Below, one piece after another: positions 42,553 to 51,660 of a DNA stretch of 64,000 nt (position 1 is the stretch's first letter; every line of letters begins with the position of its first letter). The notes under the pieces are model-generated. The model was not told the origin of the DNA, did no database searches, and was given only the letters and a program-made list of their open reading frames with translations. The stretch comes from Halomicrobium zhouii (GTDB taxonomy: Archaea > Halobacteriota > Halobacteria > Halobacteriales > Haloarculaceae): assembly GCF_900114435.1 (NCBI RefSeq), contig NZ_FOZK01000001.1, positions 1,054,001-1,118,000 on the forward strand, read 5' to 3'. Made by a program: the position numbers and the translations under genes.

Positions 42553-44109
42553 ATGGCATCGTCCCGGCCCCTGGACTACCGCCCGTCCCGCCCGGAGATC
42601 GCCGTCTTCGTCTCGGGCGTGACAAGTATGGGCCTCGAGATCCTCGCGGGCCGGATGGTCGCCCCGCAGTTCGGCTCTAGCATCTACACCTGGGGCAGCA
42701 TCATTGGCGTGTTCCTGGCGGCGCTCAGCTACGGCTACTACCGCGGCGGGAAGTACGCCGCGAGCAGGGCCTCCAACGGGCACATGGCGCAGCTGTTCCT
42801 CCTGACGGCGCTGTACGTCGCCGTGCTGATATTCGCTGGCGACCTCCTGCTCCGGTCGACGACGGCGTTCCCGCTCCCCAGTCGATACGCCTCACTTCCG
42901 GCCATCGTCCTCATGTTCGGCCCGCCGACGTACCTCCTGGGGTACATCAGCCCGTACGCGGCCGAACTCTCGGCGAAGGAGGGCCTCGGTGAGGCGTCGG
43001 GGCACGTGTACGCCGTCGGGACCATCGGGAGCATCGTCGGCGCCTTCGCCACGACGTTCCTCCTCATCCCGGCCCTCGACGTCGACGTCATCGGGCTCGT
43101 GTTCGGCCTGCTCTCGGTCGGGACCGCCGTCGCGCTCGTCCGCCCCTGGGTCGACGGGGACCAGGCGCTGGCGAGCGTCGGCGTCGCCGTCCTGCTGGTC
43201 GCCGCCGCGAGCAGCGGCGCCGTGGGCATCGCCCCGGAGGGCCAGGTCGTCTATCAGACCCAGACCGCCTACCAGGAACTCGAAGTCGTCGACCGCGGCG
43301 AGACGCGGACGCTGTACCTGGACGGCCAGCCTCACAGCGCCATGGACAAATCGGAGCCGAATCGCCACGTCTTCGAGTACACGCGCTACTTCCACCTGCC
43401 GCTCCTGCTGACCGACGACGTCGACCGCGTGCTGTTCATCGGCGGCGGTGGGTTCACCGGACCCAAGCGGTTCGCCGCGGACTACGACGTCACGGTCGAC
43501 GTGGCGGAGGTCGACCCGCAGGTCGTCGACGCCGCGGAGCAGTACTTCCGGCTCGAGGAGTCCGAGAACCTGAACGTCCACACCACCGGCGGGCGCCAGT
43601 TCCTCCGGGAGACCGACCACGAGTACGACCTCATCGTCGTCGACGCCTACCGGAAGGACAAGGTCCCGTTCCAGCTGACGACAGTGGAGTTCATGCGCCT
43701 CGCGAACGACCGCCTCGCCGAGGACGGCATCCTCTTCGCCAACCTCATCTCGGCGCCCACGGGGCCGGCCTCCGAGTTCTACCGTGCGGAGTACCGGACG
43801 ATTGACCGGGTGTACCCGCAGGTGTACAGCTTCCCCACGACCGACACGGTCGCGGTCCAGAACATCGAGGTGATCGCGACGAAGAACGACACCCGACTCA
43901 CGGAGGCACAGCTACAGGCGCGCAACGAGCGCCGCGACATCGGCATCGATCTCAGCGAGGAGATAGCGAACTACCGGGACCCGCCCGAGACCGGCGACGT
44001 CCCGCTGCTCCGCGACGACCACGCGCCAGTCGACAGCCTGCTCGACCCGATGGTCGGCCAGCGCTACGTCGTCGAGGAGACGGGCGGCAACGCCACGGTC
44101 GCGGACTAG
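42553..44109 (+). CDS. Spermidine synthase-like protein with N-terminal membrane domain
   Basis: 518 residues. The N-terminal half has seven to eight membrane helices (VFVSGVTSMGLEILAGRMVAPQFGSS is the typical opening), and the C-terminal half has a polyamine-synthase/SAM-type Rossmann domain: VLFIGGGGFTGPKRFA, DVAEVDPQVVDAAEQYF, YDLIVVDAYRKDKVPFQLTT. Such fused proteins are widespread, but aminopropyl transfer is unproven. ATG at 42553 is chosen since the upstream extension is repeat-derived. Confidence 0.85.
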   Translation: MASSRPLDYRPSRPEIAVFVSGVTSMGLEILAGRMVAPQFGSSIYTWGSIIGVFLAALSYGYYRGGKYAASRASNGHMAQLFLLTALYVAVLIFAGDLLLRSTTAFPLPSRYASLPAIVLMFGPPTYLLGYISPYAAELSAKEGLGEASGHVYAVGTIGSIVGAFATTFLLIPALDVDVIGLVFGLLSVGTAVALVRPWVDGDQALASVGVAVLLVAAASSGAVGIAPEGQVVYQTQTAYQELEVVDRGETRTLYLDGQPHSAMDKSEPNRHVFEYTRYFHLPLLLTDDVDRVLFIGGGGFTGPKRFAADYDVTVDVAEVDPQVVDAAEQYFRLEESENLNVHTTGGRQFLRETDHEYDLIVVDAYRKDKVPFQLTTVEFMRLANDRLAEDGILFANLISAPTGPASEFYRAEYRTIDRVYPQVYSFPTTDTVAVQNIEVIATKNDTRLTEAQLQARNERRDIGIDLSEEIANYRDPPETGDVPLLRDDHAPVDSLLDPMVGQRYVVEETGGNATVAD

Positions 44110-44159
44110 GGAACGCCACGGAAGCCGACCAGGGAACCCACCCCCGCCGGCGAGCAGTC

Positions 44160-44984
44160 CTACGCGCCCCCTCCGTCGTCGGTGTCGTCGGTGTCGTCAG
44201 AATCCACGTCTTCGTCGCTGTCAGCGGCCGCGTCCGTCGATCCGTCGGTCTCGTCGGATTCGTCACCGGTCGGCTCGTCCGTCTCCGCTCCGGCGTCCTC
44301 GTTCTCCGCGTCGTCGTCGCTCTCCGCCCCGGTCTCGTCGGCGTCCTCGCTCTCTTCGCCCTCCTCGCCGAGGACGTCGTCGGCCACCTCCTCGTCGACG
44401 GCCATCTCGCCCGGTTCTTTCGGCTCCTCGTGTGGGTCTTCCTCGGTGCGTTCCTCGATTGCTTCCTCGGAGAGTTCCGTGTCCGACTCGTTCCCTTCCG
44501 CGACGTCTCGATCTGATTCGTCCTCTCCGACGGCATCCTCGTCTGTCTCGTCCCGCTCGACGGCGCCCTGGCCGGAGCGGTCAGGGTCCTGGTCCTCGCT
44601 CTCCGATGCGCGTTCGCCCGCGGGGGACCCGCTGGAGAGGTCCTCGCCGGGCATGGGTTCGGTTCCGATGGTGCCTTTCGTCGTGCCCGTGCCCCGGGCC
44701 CCCTCGTCGCCCTCCGACTGGTCCTCGCTGGTCTCGCCGATGGGGATCTCGAATCCGTCGCCGGATCGGACGTCGCCGACCGTCTCCCTGACCTCGCCCA
44801 TCGACGGCGTGCGCTCGCTTCGCCGGGCGCGGCGGGCGGCCAGGTAGGCGAGGCCGACGGCGCCCAGGCCGATCAGGACCTTTCTGAGCCCGCCGCCGGA
44901 CGACCGTTCGTCGCTACTCGTCGTCACGTCCTCGAGTGGATTCGTCGGTTCGTTCTCTCGCCGTGGATCGAGTAATCGGTTCAC
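44160..44984 (-). CDS. Acidic single-span membrane protein
   Basis: About 274 residues if the GTG at 44984 is used (another GTG lies at 44990). After NRLLDPRRENEPTNP there is one hydrophobic segment (LRKVLIGLGAVGLAYLAARRARR) and a very long disordered tail of Glu/Asp/Ser/Thr/Gly. No domain is recognised. Low complexity is strong; such tails can act as salt-adapted spacers on the cell surface or inside. Converges with the spermidine-synthase-like gene. Confidence 0.6.
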   Translation of the reverse strand: MNRLLDPRRENEPTNPLEDVTTSSDERSSGGGLRKVLIGLGAVGLAYLAARRARRSERTPSMGEVRETVGDVRSGDGFEIPIGETSEDQSEGDEGARGTGTTKGTIGTEPMPGEDLSSGSPAGERASESEDQDPDRSGQGAVERDETDEDAVGEDESDRDVAEGNESDTELSEEAIEERTEEDPHEEPKEPGEMAVDEEVADDVLGEEGEESEDADETGAESDDDAENEDAGAETDEPTGDESDETDGSTDAAADSDEDVDSDDTDDTDDGGGA

Positions 44985-45112
44985 GTGCACAGTTGGGCCC
45001 GCACGATGAAGTTCGTTTGGAATACATTTGGATATGACAGGTCTGCGACCGCACTCGATGGCTGGCCCCTGGGAGTAGACACTTGCCAGCACGGCACGAA
45101 CGTTCGGGCGAG

Positions 45113-45796
45113 ATGACCTTCGACCCAGACGCCGTCGACGTGGTCGCGTTCGATTCCTACGGCACGATCGTCGACGTCACAACGGTGGAGGAGCCACTTG
45201 CCGACTACGTCGACGACCCGGCGGCCCTGGCGAGTCTCTGGCGGGAGCGCTCGCTCACCTACGCGATGGTCGGCAACGCCATCGACGAGTACCACGCCTT
45301 CTTCGACCTGATCGAACACGCCCTCGAGTACGCCCTGGCGGCCCGCGGCGTCGACCTCTCGGCGGAGGAGAAGGCGGACCTCTTGCAGACGTACCACGAC
45401 CTGGACGTCTTCGACGACGTCCACGAAGGGCTCGACCGGCTGCGAGCGGGCGGGTACGACTGTTACGTCGTCTCGAACGGAAATCGCGAGATGCTCGACT
45501 CGCTCATCGACTTCGCGGATCTGGGGGACCGGATCGAGCGGACGTTCAGCGCGGACGACGTCGAGCGGTTCAAGCCCGAACCGGCGATCTACCGCCACGC
45601 GGCTGCGGAGATCGGGGCGCCCGTCGAGAACGTCGCCTTCGCCGCGGCGGGCTGGTGGGACGTCCCCGGCGCGGTCACCGCCGGGATGCAGGGCGTGTGG
45701 GTGAATCGCCAGGAGACGCGATGGGGGCCCTACGAGACGGAACCCGACCTGACCGTCTCGACGTTCACCGAGCTGGCCGACGAACTCGGGGTCTGA
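45113..45796 (+). CDS. Haloacid dehalogenase, type II family
   Basis: 227 residues. Nucleophile motif VAFDSYGTIVDV (Asp14), motif II VVSNGN, Lys region FKPEPAIYRHAA, and closing motif AAAGWWDVPGAVTAGMQGVWVNR. This matches L-2-haloacid dehalogenase-like HADs; natural substrates may be other phosphate or halide esters. ATG at 45113 is preferred to an upstream start. Confidence 0.87.
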   Translation: MTFDPDAVDVVAFDSYGTIVDVTTVEEPLADYVDDPAALASLWRERSLTYAMVGNAIDEYHAFFDLIEHALEYALAARGVDLSAEEKADLLQTYHDLDVFDDVHEGLDRLRAGGYDCYVVSNGNREMLDSLIDFADLGDRIERTFSADDVERFKPEPAIYRHAAAEIGAPVENVAFAAAGWWDVPGAVTAGMQGVWVNRQETRWGPYETEPDLTVSTFTELADELGV

Positions 45797-45799
45797 TCG

Positions 45800-46456
45800 C
45801 TACCCGTCGTCGCGGCCGGTCGTCGGCCGGACCTTCAGCATCGTGATGATGCCGAGGAACCGTTTGCGGACCTCGAAGGAGTCGAAGCCGGCCTCGGCGA
45901 CCAGGTCGGCGGGCTCCTGGTTCCACCGGCAGCCCATCTTCTCGAAGTGCCGCGGCGCCCACCAGTCCTGGAATCGCGCGACCGGGCCAAGGCTGCTGCG
46001 GCCGTGTTCCAGCAGGAGGATCCGGCCGTCGGGTCGGCAGACGCGGTCCATCTCCCGAAGCACCGCTATCGGCTCCGGGAACGTACACGTCGACAGCGAC
46101 GAGATCACGGTGTCGAAGCTGTCGTCGGGATAGGGGAGGTCGGCCGCGTCGGCCCGCCGGAGGTCCACGTCGAGACCGAGATCGGTCGCCTGGTCGCGCG
46201 CCGCCGAGAGCATCGCCTCGCTCAGATCGACGCCTGCGAGTTCGACGCCGTCCGGGAGGTACCGGAAGTTGATCCCGGTCCCACAGGCCACGTCGAGCAC
46301 GCGCCCGTCTGCGCGGGAGAACAGCCGTTCTCGATACCGGCCGGTGAACAGCCGGTCGAGCGCTTCGAACCGGGCGAACTTCGGCGCCACGTCCTCGTAC
46401 ACCGCCTCGATCTCTTCGGGCTCCTTCGCTGGGCGGTCGCGGGACTCGGCGGTCAT
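45800..46456 (-). CDS. Class I SAM-dependent methyltransferase (UbiE/COQ5-like)
   Basis: 218 residues. VYEDVAPKFARFEALDRLFTGRYRERLF, SAM motif LDVACGTGINFRYL, AGVDLSEAMLSAARD and LPYPDDSFDTVISSLSTCTFPEPIAVLREMDRV are the UbiE-like pattern. It may methylate a quinone, lipid or small molecule. Converges on the dehalogenase gene with three bases between stops. Confidence 0.87.
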   Translation of the reverse strand: MTAESRDRPAKEPEEIEAVYEDVAPKFARFEALDRLFTGRYRERLFSRADGRVLDVACGTGINFRYLPDGVELAGVDLSEAMLSAARDQATDLGLDVDLRRADAADLPYPDDSFDTVISSLSTCTFPEPIAVLREMDRVCRPDGRILLLEHGRSSLGPVARFQDWWAPRHFEKMGCRWNQEPADLVAEAGFDSFEVRKRFLGIITMLKVRPTTGRDDG

Positions 46457-46709
46457 ACGTGACGATTGGACCGGGCGCGACTAAAGCGCTGACCCGGGCG
46501 CGACTACCGACCGGTGGCGCGGGACCGGACGCGGCGTCCCGTGACCCTCGTCGAATCGTTCATCGCTCAGGCGCTGGCCGCGTCGTGACCGTCCAGATCT
46601 GTTCAGACGGTTCAGCCAGCAAAACTCGACTGAACTGGCCAGAACTCGGCGTGAACTGGGATGGACGACGTAGTCATCTTATCTGGACGTGGTCGGTAGC
46701 GAAGGTACC

Positions 46710-47420
46710 ATGCGAAAAACAGACGACGACGCGACGACGAGCCGACGAGCGTATCTCCAGGCGGCAGGCACAGTCGGGCTCGCAAGCACGGTCGGCCTGG
46801 CCGGCTGCTCGGGCCTGACCGGATCGGCCACGGGCACGCTCGCGACGACGGTGAAGGACGCACCGGGCGACATCTCGGACTTCGAATCCTGTGTCGTTAC
46901 GATCGAGGGCATCTGGCTCAAGCCCGGCGAGGGCGACGAGAGTGATGGCGGCGACGACGGCGAAGGGAGCGGCGAGGACAGCGACGACGAGGCGGCAACC
47001 GAAACCGACGCGGACGGCGTGACGACCCAGGACGCCGACGACGTCGACGAGAGCGACGGCCGCGAGTACCACGAGTTCGACGAGCCGGTGGAAGCGGACC
47101 TCGTGAAGCTCCAGGACGGCAACTCGCAGCTCGTCGACGACCGCGAGATCGAGACGGGAAGCTACGCGTTCCTCCAGCTCGACGTCTCGAACGTCGAGGG
47201 GACGCTCGCCGACGGTGGCGAGGCCGAGGTGGACACGCCCGGGAACGCCCCGCTCCAGTTCAAGGAGGCCTTCGAGGTCCGCGAGGGCCAGCGGACGACG
47301 TTCGTCGCCGACTTCACGCCAGTCAAACGAGGTCGGACCGGGAAGTACCTCTTCCAGCCGGTCGCGAGCGGGACCGAGGTCCGGTACGAGGACGTCACCG
47401 AGACGGAAACCAGCGACTAG
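46710..47420 (+). CDS. Tat-exported DUF4382 lipoprotein
   Basis: 236 residues. RRAYLQAAGTVGLASTVGLAGC shows a Tat-like signal with lipobox. The DUF4382 core starts TLATTVKDAPGDISDFESCVVTIEGIWL and resumes after an acidic insert (DESDGGDDGEGSGEDSDDE) with KLQDGNSQLVDD, SYAFLQLDVSNVEG and TFVADFTPVKRGRTGKYLFQPVA. Extracellular, lipid-anchored; function unknown. A TATA-like CTTATCTGG is about 30 bases upstream of the ATG. Confidence 0.85.
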   Translation: MRKTDDDATTSRRAYLQAAGTVGLASTVGLAGCSGLTGSATGTLATTVKDAPGDISDFESCVVTIEGIWLKPGEGDESDGGDDGEGSGEDSDDEAATETDADGVTTQDADDVDESDGREYHEFDEPVEADLVKLQDGNSQLVDDREIETGSYAFLQLDVSNVEGTLADGGEAEVDTPGNAPLQFKEAFEVREGQRTTFVADFTPVKRGRTGKYLFQPVASGTEVRYEDVTETETSD

Positions 47421-47556
47421 AGCGGTTGGTTCGGCCGGCGACACCGGGAGCACCTTCAACGACGGGCGCTGGACCACTCGACCACTGGACCACCGGACCA
47501 TCGGACGGAACGATCGTCGAACGGATTTTTCCGCCATCCGTGCGTACTTCTCACAC

Positions 47557-48003
47557 ATGACCGAGTTCCGTGGCGCCTGGTCCGAGGAGGAGATCGAGTC
47601 CTTCCTGCACGAGACGACGATCCCCATCCGGATCGCCACTCGGCGGTCGGATGGGTCGCTGTGGCCCGTCACCGTGTGGTACCGGTACCGCGACGGGTAC
47701 TTCGAGTGTGCGACGCAGGCGAGGGCCGACCTGGTGGCCATCCTCCGAAACGACCCGGGCGTCGGATTCGACGTCTCGACGAACGACGTTCCGTACCGCG
47801 GGATCCGTGGGAGTGGCGTCGCCACCGTCTCGCGCGACGGCGGCCGTGACGTCCTGCGCGAACTCGTCCAGCGCTACCTCGGCGGGACCGAGTCGTCACT
47901 GGCCAGGTACCTGCTCAGTGACGACCGCGACGAGGTCAGGATCCGGATCGATCCGCGTGAGATCTACAGCTGGGACTACACCGAGCGAATGAGAGGCGTC
48001 TGA
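47557..48003 (+). CDS. Pyridoxamine 5'-phosphate oxidase-family flavin-binding protein
   Basis: 148 residues. The split-barrel fold is indicated by LHETTIPIRIATRRSDGSLWPVTVWYRYRDGYFECAT and ILRNDPGVGFDVSTNDVPYRGIRGSGVATV. Likely binds FMN or F420; F420-dependent use is plausible because cofC is present in this genome. Function cannot be set further. Confidence 0.82.
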   Translation: MTEFRGAWSEEEIESFLHETTIPIRIATRRSDGSLWPVTVWYRYRDGYFECATQARADLVAILRNDPGVGFDVSTNDVPYRGIRGSGVATVSRDGGRDVLRELVQRYLGGTESSLARYLLSDDRDEVRIRIDPREIYSWDYTERMRGV

Positions 48004-48070
48004 CGGCAGAGCGGTGGCCCCCTCTCGTCGCACGCCCACCGAATCCGCCGTTCGGCGCTGTGGATAGAAA

Positions 48071-48086
48071 GTCGGCCTCGGCACTC
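48071..48086. repeat. Left copy of a 16-base direct repeat flanking the MFS gene
   Basis: GTCGGCCTCGGCACTC is present identically at 50021-50036. The two copies bound a segment of about 1.95 kb holding the MFS gene, which has lower GC than the surroundings. It could mark recombination or an insertion event. Confidence 0.6.
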
Positions 48087-48179
48087 GAACCAGTAATTAT
48101 CACCGACGAACGGAACTGACACTGTCTCCGCTCTGAAGGGCCGGGCAGTATCACTGGCTTCCCGCACTGGTGCCCATGC

Positions 48180-48189
48180 TATTTTTATG
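48180..48189 (+). promoter_or_regulatory. TATA-like box of the MFS gene
   Basis: TATTTTTATG lies 21-30 bases before the ATG at 48210, in an AT-rich stretch. Confidence 0.55.
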
Positions 48190-48209
48190 TCAACGCATTA
48201 GACTGATGT

Positions 48210-49910
48210 ATGTCCCCGGATGGGTCTGCTCCCAACGAACGTTCTCAGCGCTCTACGGGCTCGAAGGCCAGCGTACAATACTGGGCCCCAGCAATTGCGG
48301 CGAGTCTGACAACGTTCATCATCGTCGTCAACGCCTCCCTGATGAACGTGGCCATCCCCACGATGGTGGCTGAGTACGATACCACGGTCACCGCGATTCA
48401 GGGGGCGGTCGCACTCTACTCGCTGGTGATAGCCGCACTGATTCTCCCGGCCGGTACGCTGCCGTCTCGGCACAGCAGTCGGCGTGTAATGGCAGTCGCG
48501 CTTATCGTCTACGCCGGTGGGACGCTGGTGGCTGCCATTAGCTGGAATACGACGGTTCTCTACATCGGCTGGTCGTTCATCGAGGGGTCCGCGGCCGCCG
48601 TGTTATTTCCTCTGACGTTCACTGTGCTGACAGTCAGCTACGAAGACGAGGACCGGGCGAAGGCGTTCGGACTGTTGGCCGGCGTGCACGGGGTTGGCTC
48701 GACGCTCGGACCGATAATCGGTGGCGCACTAACCACGTTCGCGAGCTGGCGATGGGGGTTTACGCTCCAGCTCGTCGGTGTGGGGATTATCCTCTTCTTC
48801 GTTCAGTACGTGAGTTCGAAACCGCTATCGGAAACAAGCAGTTCGCTCGACAGGGGTGGGACAGTTCTGTCCATCGTCGGTGCGACGTCACTCGTTGTCG
48901 GATTCCTTCTCAGCGGGAAGTACGGTTGGTTGCTCGCGAAGCGACCGTTTTTCGTCGGCGACGTACAGCTCAATCCGCTCGGCACGTCACCGGCGATCTG
49001 GTTCCTCGGGGTCGGACTTCTCGCGTTCGCCGCGTTCGTTCAGTACGAACGCCGACTGGAACGTGCCGGGAAGTCGCCGCTCGTTCCGCTGCACGTCCTG
49101 ACGAACCGCTCCTTTCTATCCGGTGTCGTCACGTACAACATCCGCTCGATAGTCTCGGCCGGCTTCATGTTCGTCTTCCCGGTCTATCTTCAGGCGGTAC
49201 TCGGCTACACCGCCTTCGAAACCGGGCTCGCGTTGTTACCGTATTCCATCGCGTCGATCCTCTTTGCGACGCTCACGACTGGCTGGCGTACGTACGTCTC
49301 GCCGAAGACGCTTATCCAGGTCGGCATCGTCTGTATGGGCGTTGGACTGGTGCTGTTGTACGAACAGACGGGCCCCGGTCAGACGATACGCAGGATGCTT
49401 CCCCCAGTAGCGCTTTACGGGGCCGGTGTCGGTCTCATCGTGGCACAGATCGGTAACATGACGATGTCGTCCGTCCCCACCGCGGACTCCCCCGAGGCAT
49501 CCGGCGTCCTGAACATCAGCAGCTCGATAGGATTCTCCCTGGGAACCGCAGTCATCGGCTCGTTTTTCCTCGGACGGTTCTACGGGAGTGTCGTCGATGG
49601 CGTCCTCCGAGCGGAACACGAGTCCGTTTCCGGAGCGCAACGAACTGAGCTGATACTAGCGCTCGAAGACGCAGCAGAGACGGCGACCGAAGCCACACAG
49701 CAGCAGTTCCTGCGCCAACTCAGTCCCGAACGACGACAGTTGTTAGCGGGTATCTTCGAGGCCGCGATGTTCGACGCGCAACGAGCGGCGCTGCTCCTAC
49801 TAGTCCTGCTGGTGTTGCTCCTGCTTGTCGCATCGACGTTCTTGCCGCGCCAGATACCGGAAGCCGACGAACGAACCGACCACCCAGAATCATCCCGGGA
49901 TCGTCAGTGA
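48210..49910 (+). CDS. MFS multidrug-type exporter (DHA2/14-TMS-like)
   Basis: 566 residues with about 14 hydrophobic segments. Opening AAIAASLTTFIIVVNASLMNVAIPTM-type helix, then AAVLFPLTFTVLTVSYEDEDRAKAFGLLAGVHGVGSTLGPIIGGAL (motif C region), as in EmrB/QacA-type drug exporters. A cytosolic helical C-terminal portion (LALEDAAETATEATQQQFLRQLSPERRQLLAGI) precedes the last helix (LLLLVLLVLLLLVAS). GC is lower and codon use more relaxed than in neighbours. Flanked by a 16-base direct repeat. Substrate unknown. Confidence 0.87.
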   Translation: MSPDGSAPNERSQRSTGSKASVQYWAPAIAASLTTFIIVVNASLMNVAIPTMVAEYDTTVTAIQGAVALYSLVIAALILPAGTLPSRHSSRRVMAVALIVYAGGTLVAAISWNTTVLYIGWSFIEGSAAAVLFPLTFTVLTVSYEDEDRAKAFGLLAGVHGVGSTLGPIIGGALTTFASWRWGFTLQLVGVGIILFFVQYVSSKPLSETSSSLDRGGTVLSIVGATSLVVGFLLSGKYGWLLAKRPFFVGDVQLNPLGTSPAIWFLGVGLLAFAAFVQYERRLERAGKSPLVPLHVLTNRSFLSGVVTYNIRSIVSAGFMFVFPVYLQAVLGYTAFETGLALLPYSIASILFATLTTGWRTYVSPKTLIQVGIVCMGVGLVLLYEQTGPGQTIRRMLPPVALYGAGVGLIVAQIGNMTMSSVPTADSPEASGVLNISSSIGFSLGTAVIGSFFLGRFYGSVVDGVLRAEHESVSGAQRTELILALEDAAETATEATQQQFLRQLSPERRQLLAGIFEAAMFDAQRAALLLLVLLVLLLLVASTFLPRQIPEADERTDHPESSRDRQ

Positions 49911-49970
49911 TAGTTCCACCTCCCCAGTCCTGTCTGTGCCCGGGGTCCCCGACCTGTTGTTCTACGACGA

Positions 49971-50016
49971 GCGAGCGAAACTGCGAGTCGGTAGCGAGCG
50001 AAACTGCGAGTCGGTA
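49971..50016. repeat. Tandem duplication of a 23-base unit
   Basis: GCGAGCGAAACTGCGAGTCGGTA occurs twice in succession (49971-49993, 49994-50016), just before the right copy of the 16-base direct repeat. Non-coding. Confidence 0.85.
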
Positions 50017-50020
50017 AGAG

Positions 50021-50036
50021 GTCGGCCTCGGCACTC
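50021..50036. repeat. Right copy of the 16-base direct repeat
   Basis: Identical to 48071-48086; marks the right limit of the lower-GC segment with the MFS gene. Confidence 0.6.
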
Positions 50037-50181
50037 ATAGGGTTCGTCACGGCGAGGTGGTCATCCCCGCTCGGAACCGGTCACCGTCACCGGCGACGTT
50101 CGTCATCGGCCGGGTAGTGGTAGCGGGCGGACCCTCAAGTCGGTTGCTCTCCGCGAGCAATCTCCGGCCGTCGAGTCACCC

Positions 50182-50394
50182 CTACTCGTCGTACAGTCCC
50201 ATGTCCTCGGCGGCGAGGTCGAGGACGGCGTCGGCGACGTCCGGGTCTATCTGTGCGACGTCGTCGCCGTCGTGCAACTGGTCGTTGTGTCGGTCGATCG
50301 CGTCTTCGAGGTCCGAGAGCGCCACGCGCGTCTCCGTGTCGCACTCCGGACAGACTACCGGGAACGATGGTTCCTCGTCGTCTGGTCCTGCCAT
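50182..50394 (-). CDS. Small acidic protein with one CxxC pair
   Basis: 70 residues. PVVCPECDTETRVAL has a C-x2-C knuckle, followed by a helical acidic part (LEDAIDRHNDQLHDGDDVAQI ... ADAVLDLAAEDMGLYDE). Possibly zinc-binding as a dimer. Resembles conserved haloarchaeal small proteins of unknown function. Confidence 0.65.
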   Translation of the reverse strand: MAGPDDEEPSFPVVCPECDTETRVALSDLEDAIDRHNDQLHDGDDVAQIDPDVADAVLDLAAEDMGLYDE

Positions 50395-50525
50395 AGCTGG
50401 TCGTCCGGGGGTTCACGACCCCCGAGGAAAACTGGGCCGATCCCCCGCGCGCCTCGCTCGGGGGTCGACGTGCAAATAGTATACATCCAGCGACACTTTT
50501 CCCCGCAGGGCCCGTCAGTGATCGT

Positions 50526-51533
50526 ATGGATTCGAGCCGGGGATTTCTCCTCCTCGTCGTCACCGCCCTCCTCGCGCTCTCCGCGCTGTTCGTCCTTCCG
50601 TTCCTCCAGTACTTCCTGCTCGCCGTCGTCCTCGCGTACGTGCTCGCACCCGTACAGGCACGTGCCGAGCAGTGGGCGAGTCCGCGCATCGCCGCGGGGG
50701 CCGTCGTCGCCCTCGCGAGCGTCGCGGTCATCCTCCCGCTGGTCGTCGTGACGCGCGCCGTCGCCGCGGACGCGGCGGCCCTGGTCGAGGGCGTCCAGCA
50801 GGGCGGTGAGAGCGTCGCGGAACTCGAGGCGGCCATCGAAGCGCTGGTCGGCGCCGATATCTCCTTCAGCGAGCTGCTCCAGTCGGTCGTGAGCAACGGC
50901 GGGTCCGAGGCGTTCGGCAGTATCCTCGGCGTCTTCGGTGCGGTGACCCACGCCGTCATCGGGCTCGGACTCACCATCTTCCTGCTGTACTACTTCCTGA
51001 AGGACGGCGACGACTTCGTCGCCTGGCTCCGGTGGGTCCTGCCGCTCCCGGCCGACGTCCTCGACGAGCTGTTCGACGCGATCGACGACATCACCTGGGC
51101 CGTCCTCGCCGGCCACGTCTTCATCGCCATCGTGCAGGGCGCCATCGCGGGACTCGGCCTCTTCGCCGTCGGTATTCCGAACGCCCTGTTCTGGACGTCG
51201 GTGATGATCGTCCTGGCGCTCCTCCCGATCGTCGGATCCTTCCTCGTCTGGGGGCCTTCGTCGGTGTACCTCGTCCTCGTCGGGCGACCCGTGCCGGCCG
51301 CGTTGCTGTTCGCCTACGGAACCATCATCGTCGGGATCTCGGACGACTACCTCCGCCCGGTCGTCGTCGACCGGTACGCCCGCCTCAACCCGAGCGTCAT
51401 CATCCTCGGCGTCGTCGGCGGCCTCTACGCCATCGGGTTCATGGGCCTGTTCGTGGGTCCGATCATCATCGGCGCGCTCCGGGCCACCCTCGACGTCTAC
51501 CGCGAACAGTACGCGCCCGAGGTCGACGGCTGA
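50526..51533 (+). CDS. AI-2E family transporter
   Basis: 335 residues, about seven to eight helices, with the paired opening helices (FLLLVVTALLALSALFVLPFLQYFLLAVVLAYVLAP), a soluble helical middle (LVEGVQQGGESVAELEAAIEALVG) and the conserved end PSVIILGVVGGLYAIGFMGLFVGPIIIGAL. Members include quorum-signal exporters and Na+/H+ antiporters; the role in haloarchaea is not established. Its stop codon overlaps the first base of repeated element copy B. Confidence 0.9.
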   Translation: MDSSRGFLLLVVTALLALSALFVLPFLQYFLLAVVLAYVLAPVQARAEQWASPRIAAGAVVALASVAVILPLVVVTRAVAADAAALVEGVQQGGESVAELEAAIEALVGADISFSELLQSVVSNGGSEAFGSILGVFGAVTHAVIGLGLTIFLLYYFLKDGDDFVAWLRWVLPLPADVLDELFDAIDDITWAVLAGHVFIAIVQGAIAGLGLFAVGIPNALFWTSVMIVLALLPIVGSFLVWGPSSVYLVLVGRPVPAALLFAYGTIIVGISDDYLRPVVVDRYARLNPSVIILGVVGGLYAIGFMGLFVGPIIIGALRATLDVYREQYAPEVDG

Positions 51534-51604
51534 TAGTGGTGGGTGTAACTTTTCACCGGTACCGGCCACGACGAACGTCCGGGAGTGCTTACAACCACCA
51601 CTGT
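51533..51604. repeat. Copy B of the short repeated element with inverted ends
   Basis: Left end ATAGTGGTGGGTGTA (51533-51547) and right end (51590-51604) form an inverted pair, 13 of 15 matches. The interior TTTTCACCGG, ACCGGCCACG, ACGAAC and TCCGGGA blocks match copy A (18259-18340) in order, with about 10 bases missing. It overlaps the last base of the AI-2E gene's stop codon, so insertion or evolution at this site did not disturb the protein. Confidence 0.65.
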
Positions 51605-51660
51605 GAGGCCCGGCGGCGGAAGTCAGGACACTTACACGCCCGGGGACGAACCTTCGAGCA

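Noticed and set aside
48004..50181. The MFS segment considered as an insertion sequence
   Set aside because: No transposase and no terminal inverted repeats; only direct repeats are found, so it is reported as a finding rather than a mobile element.
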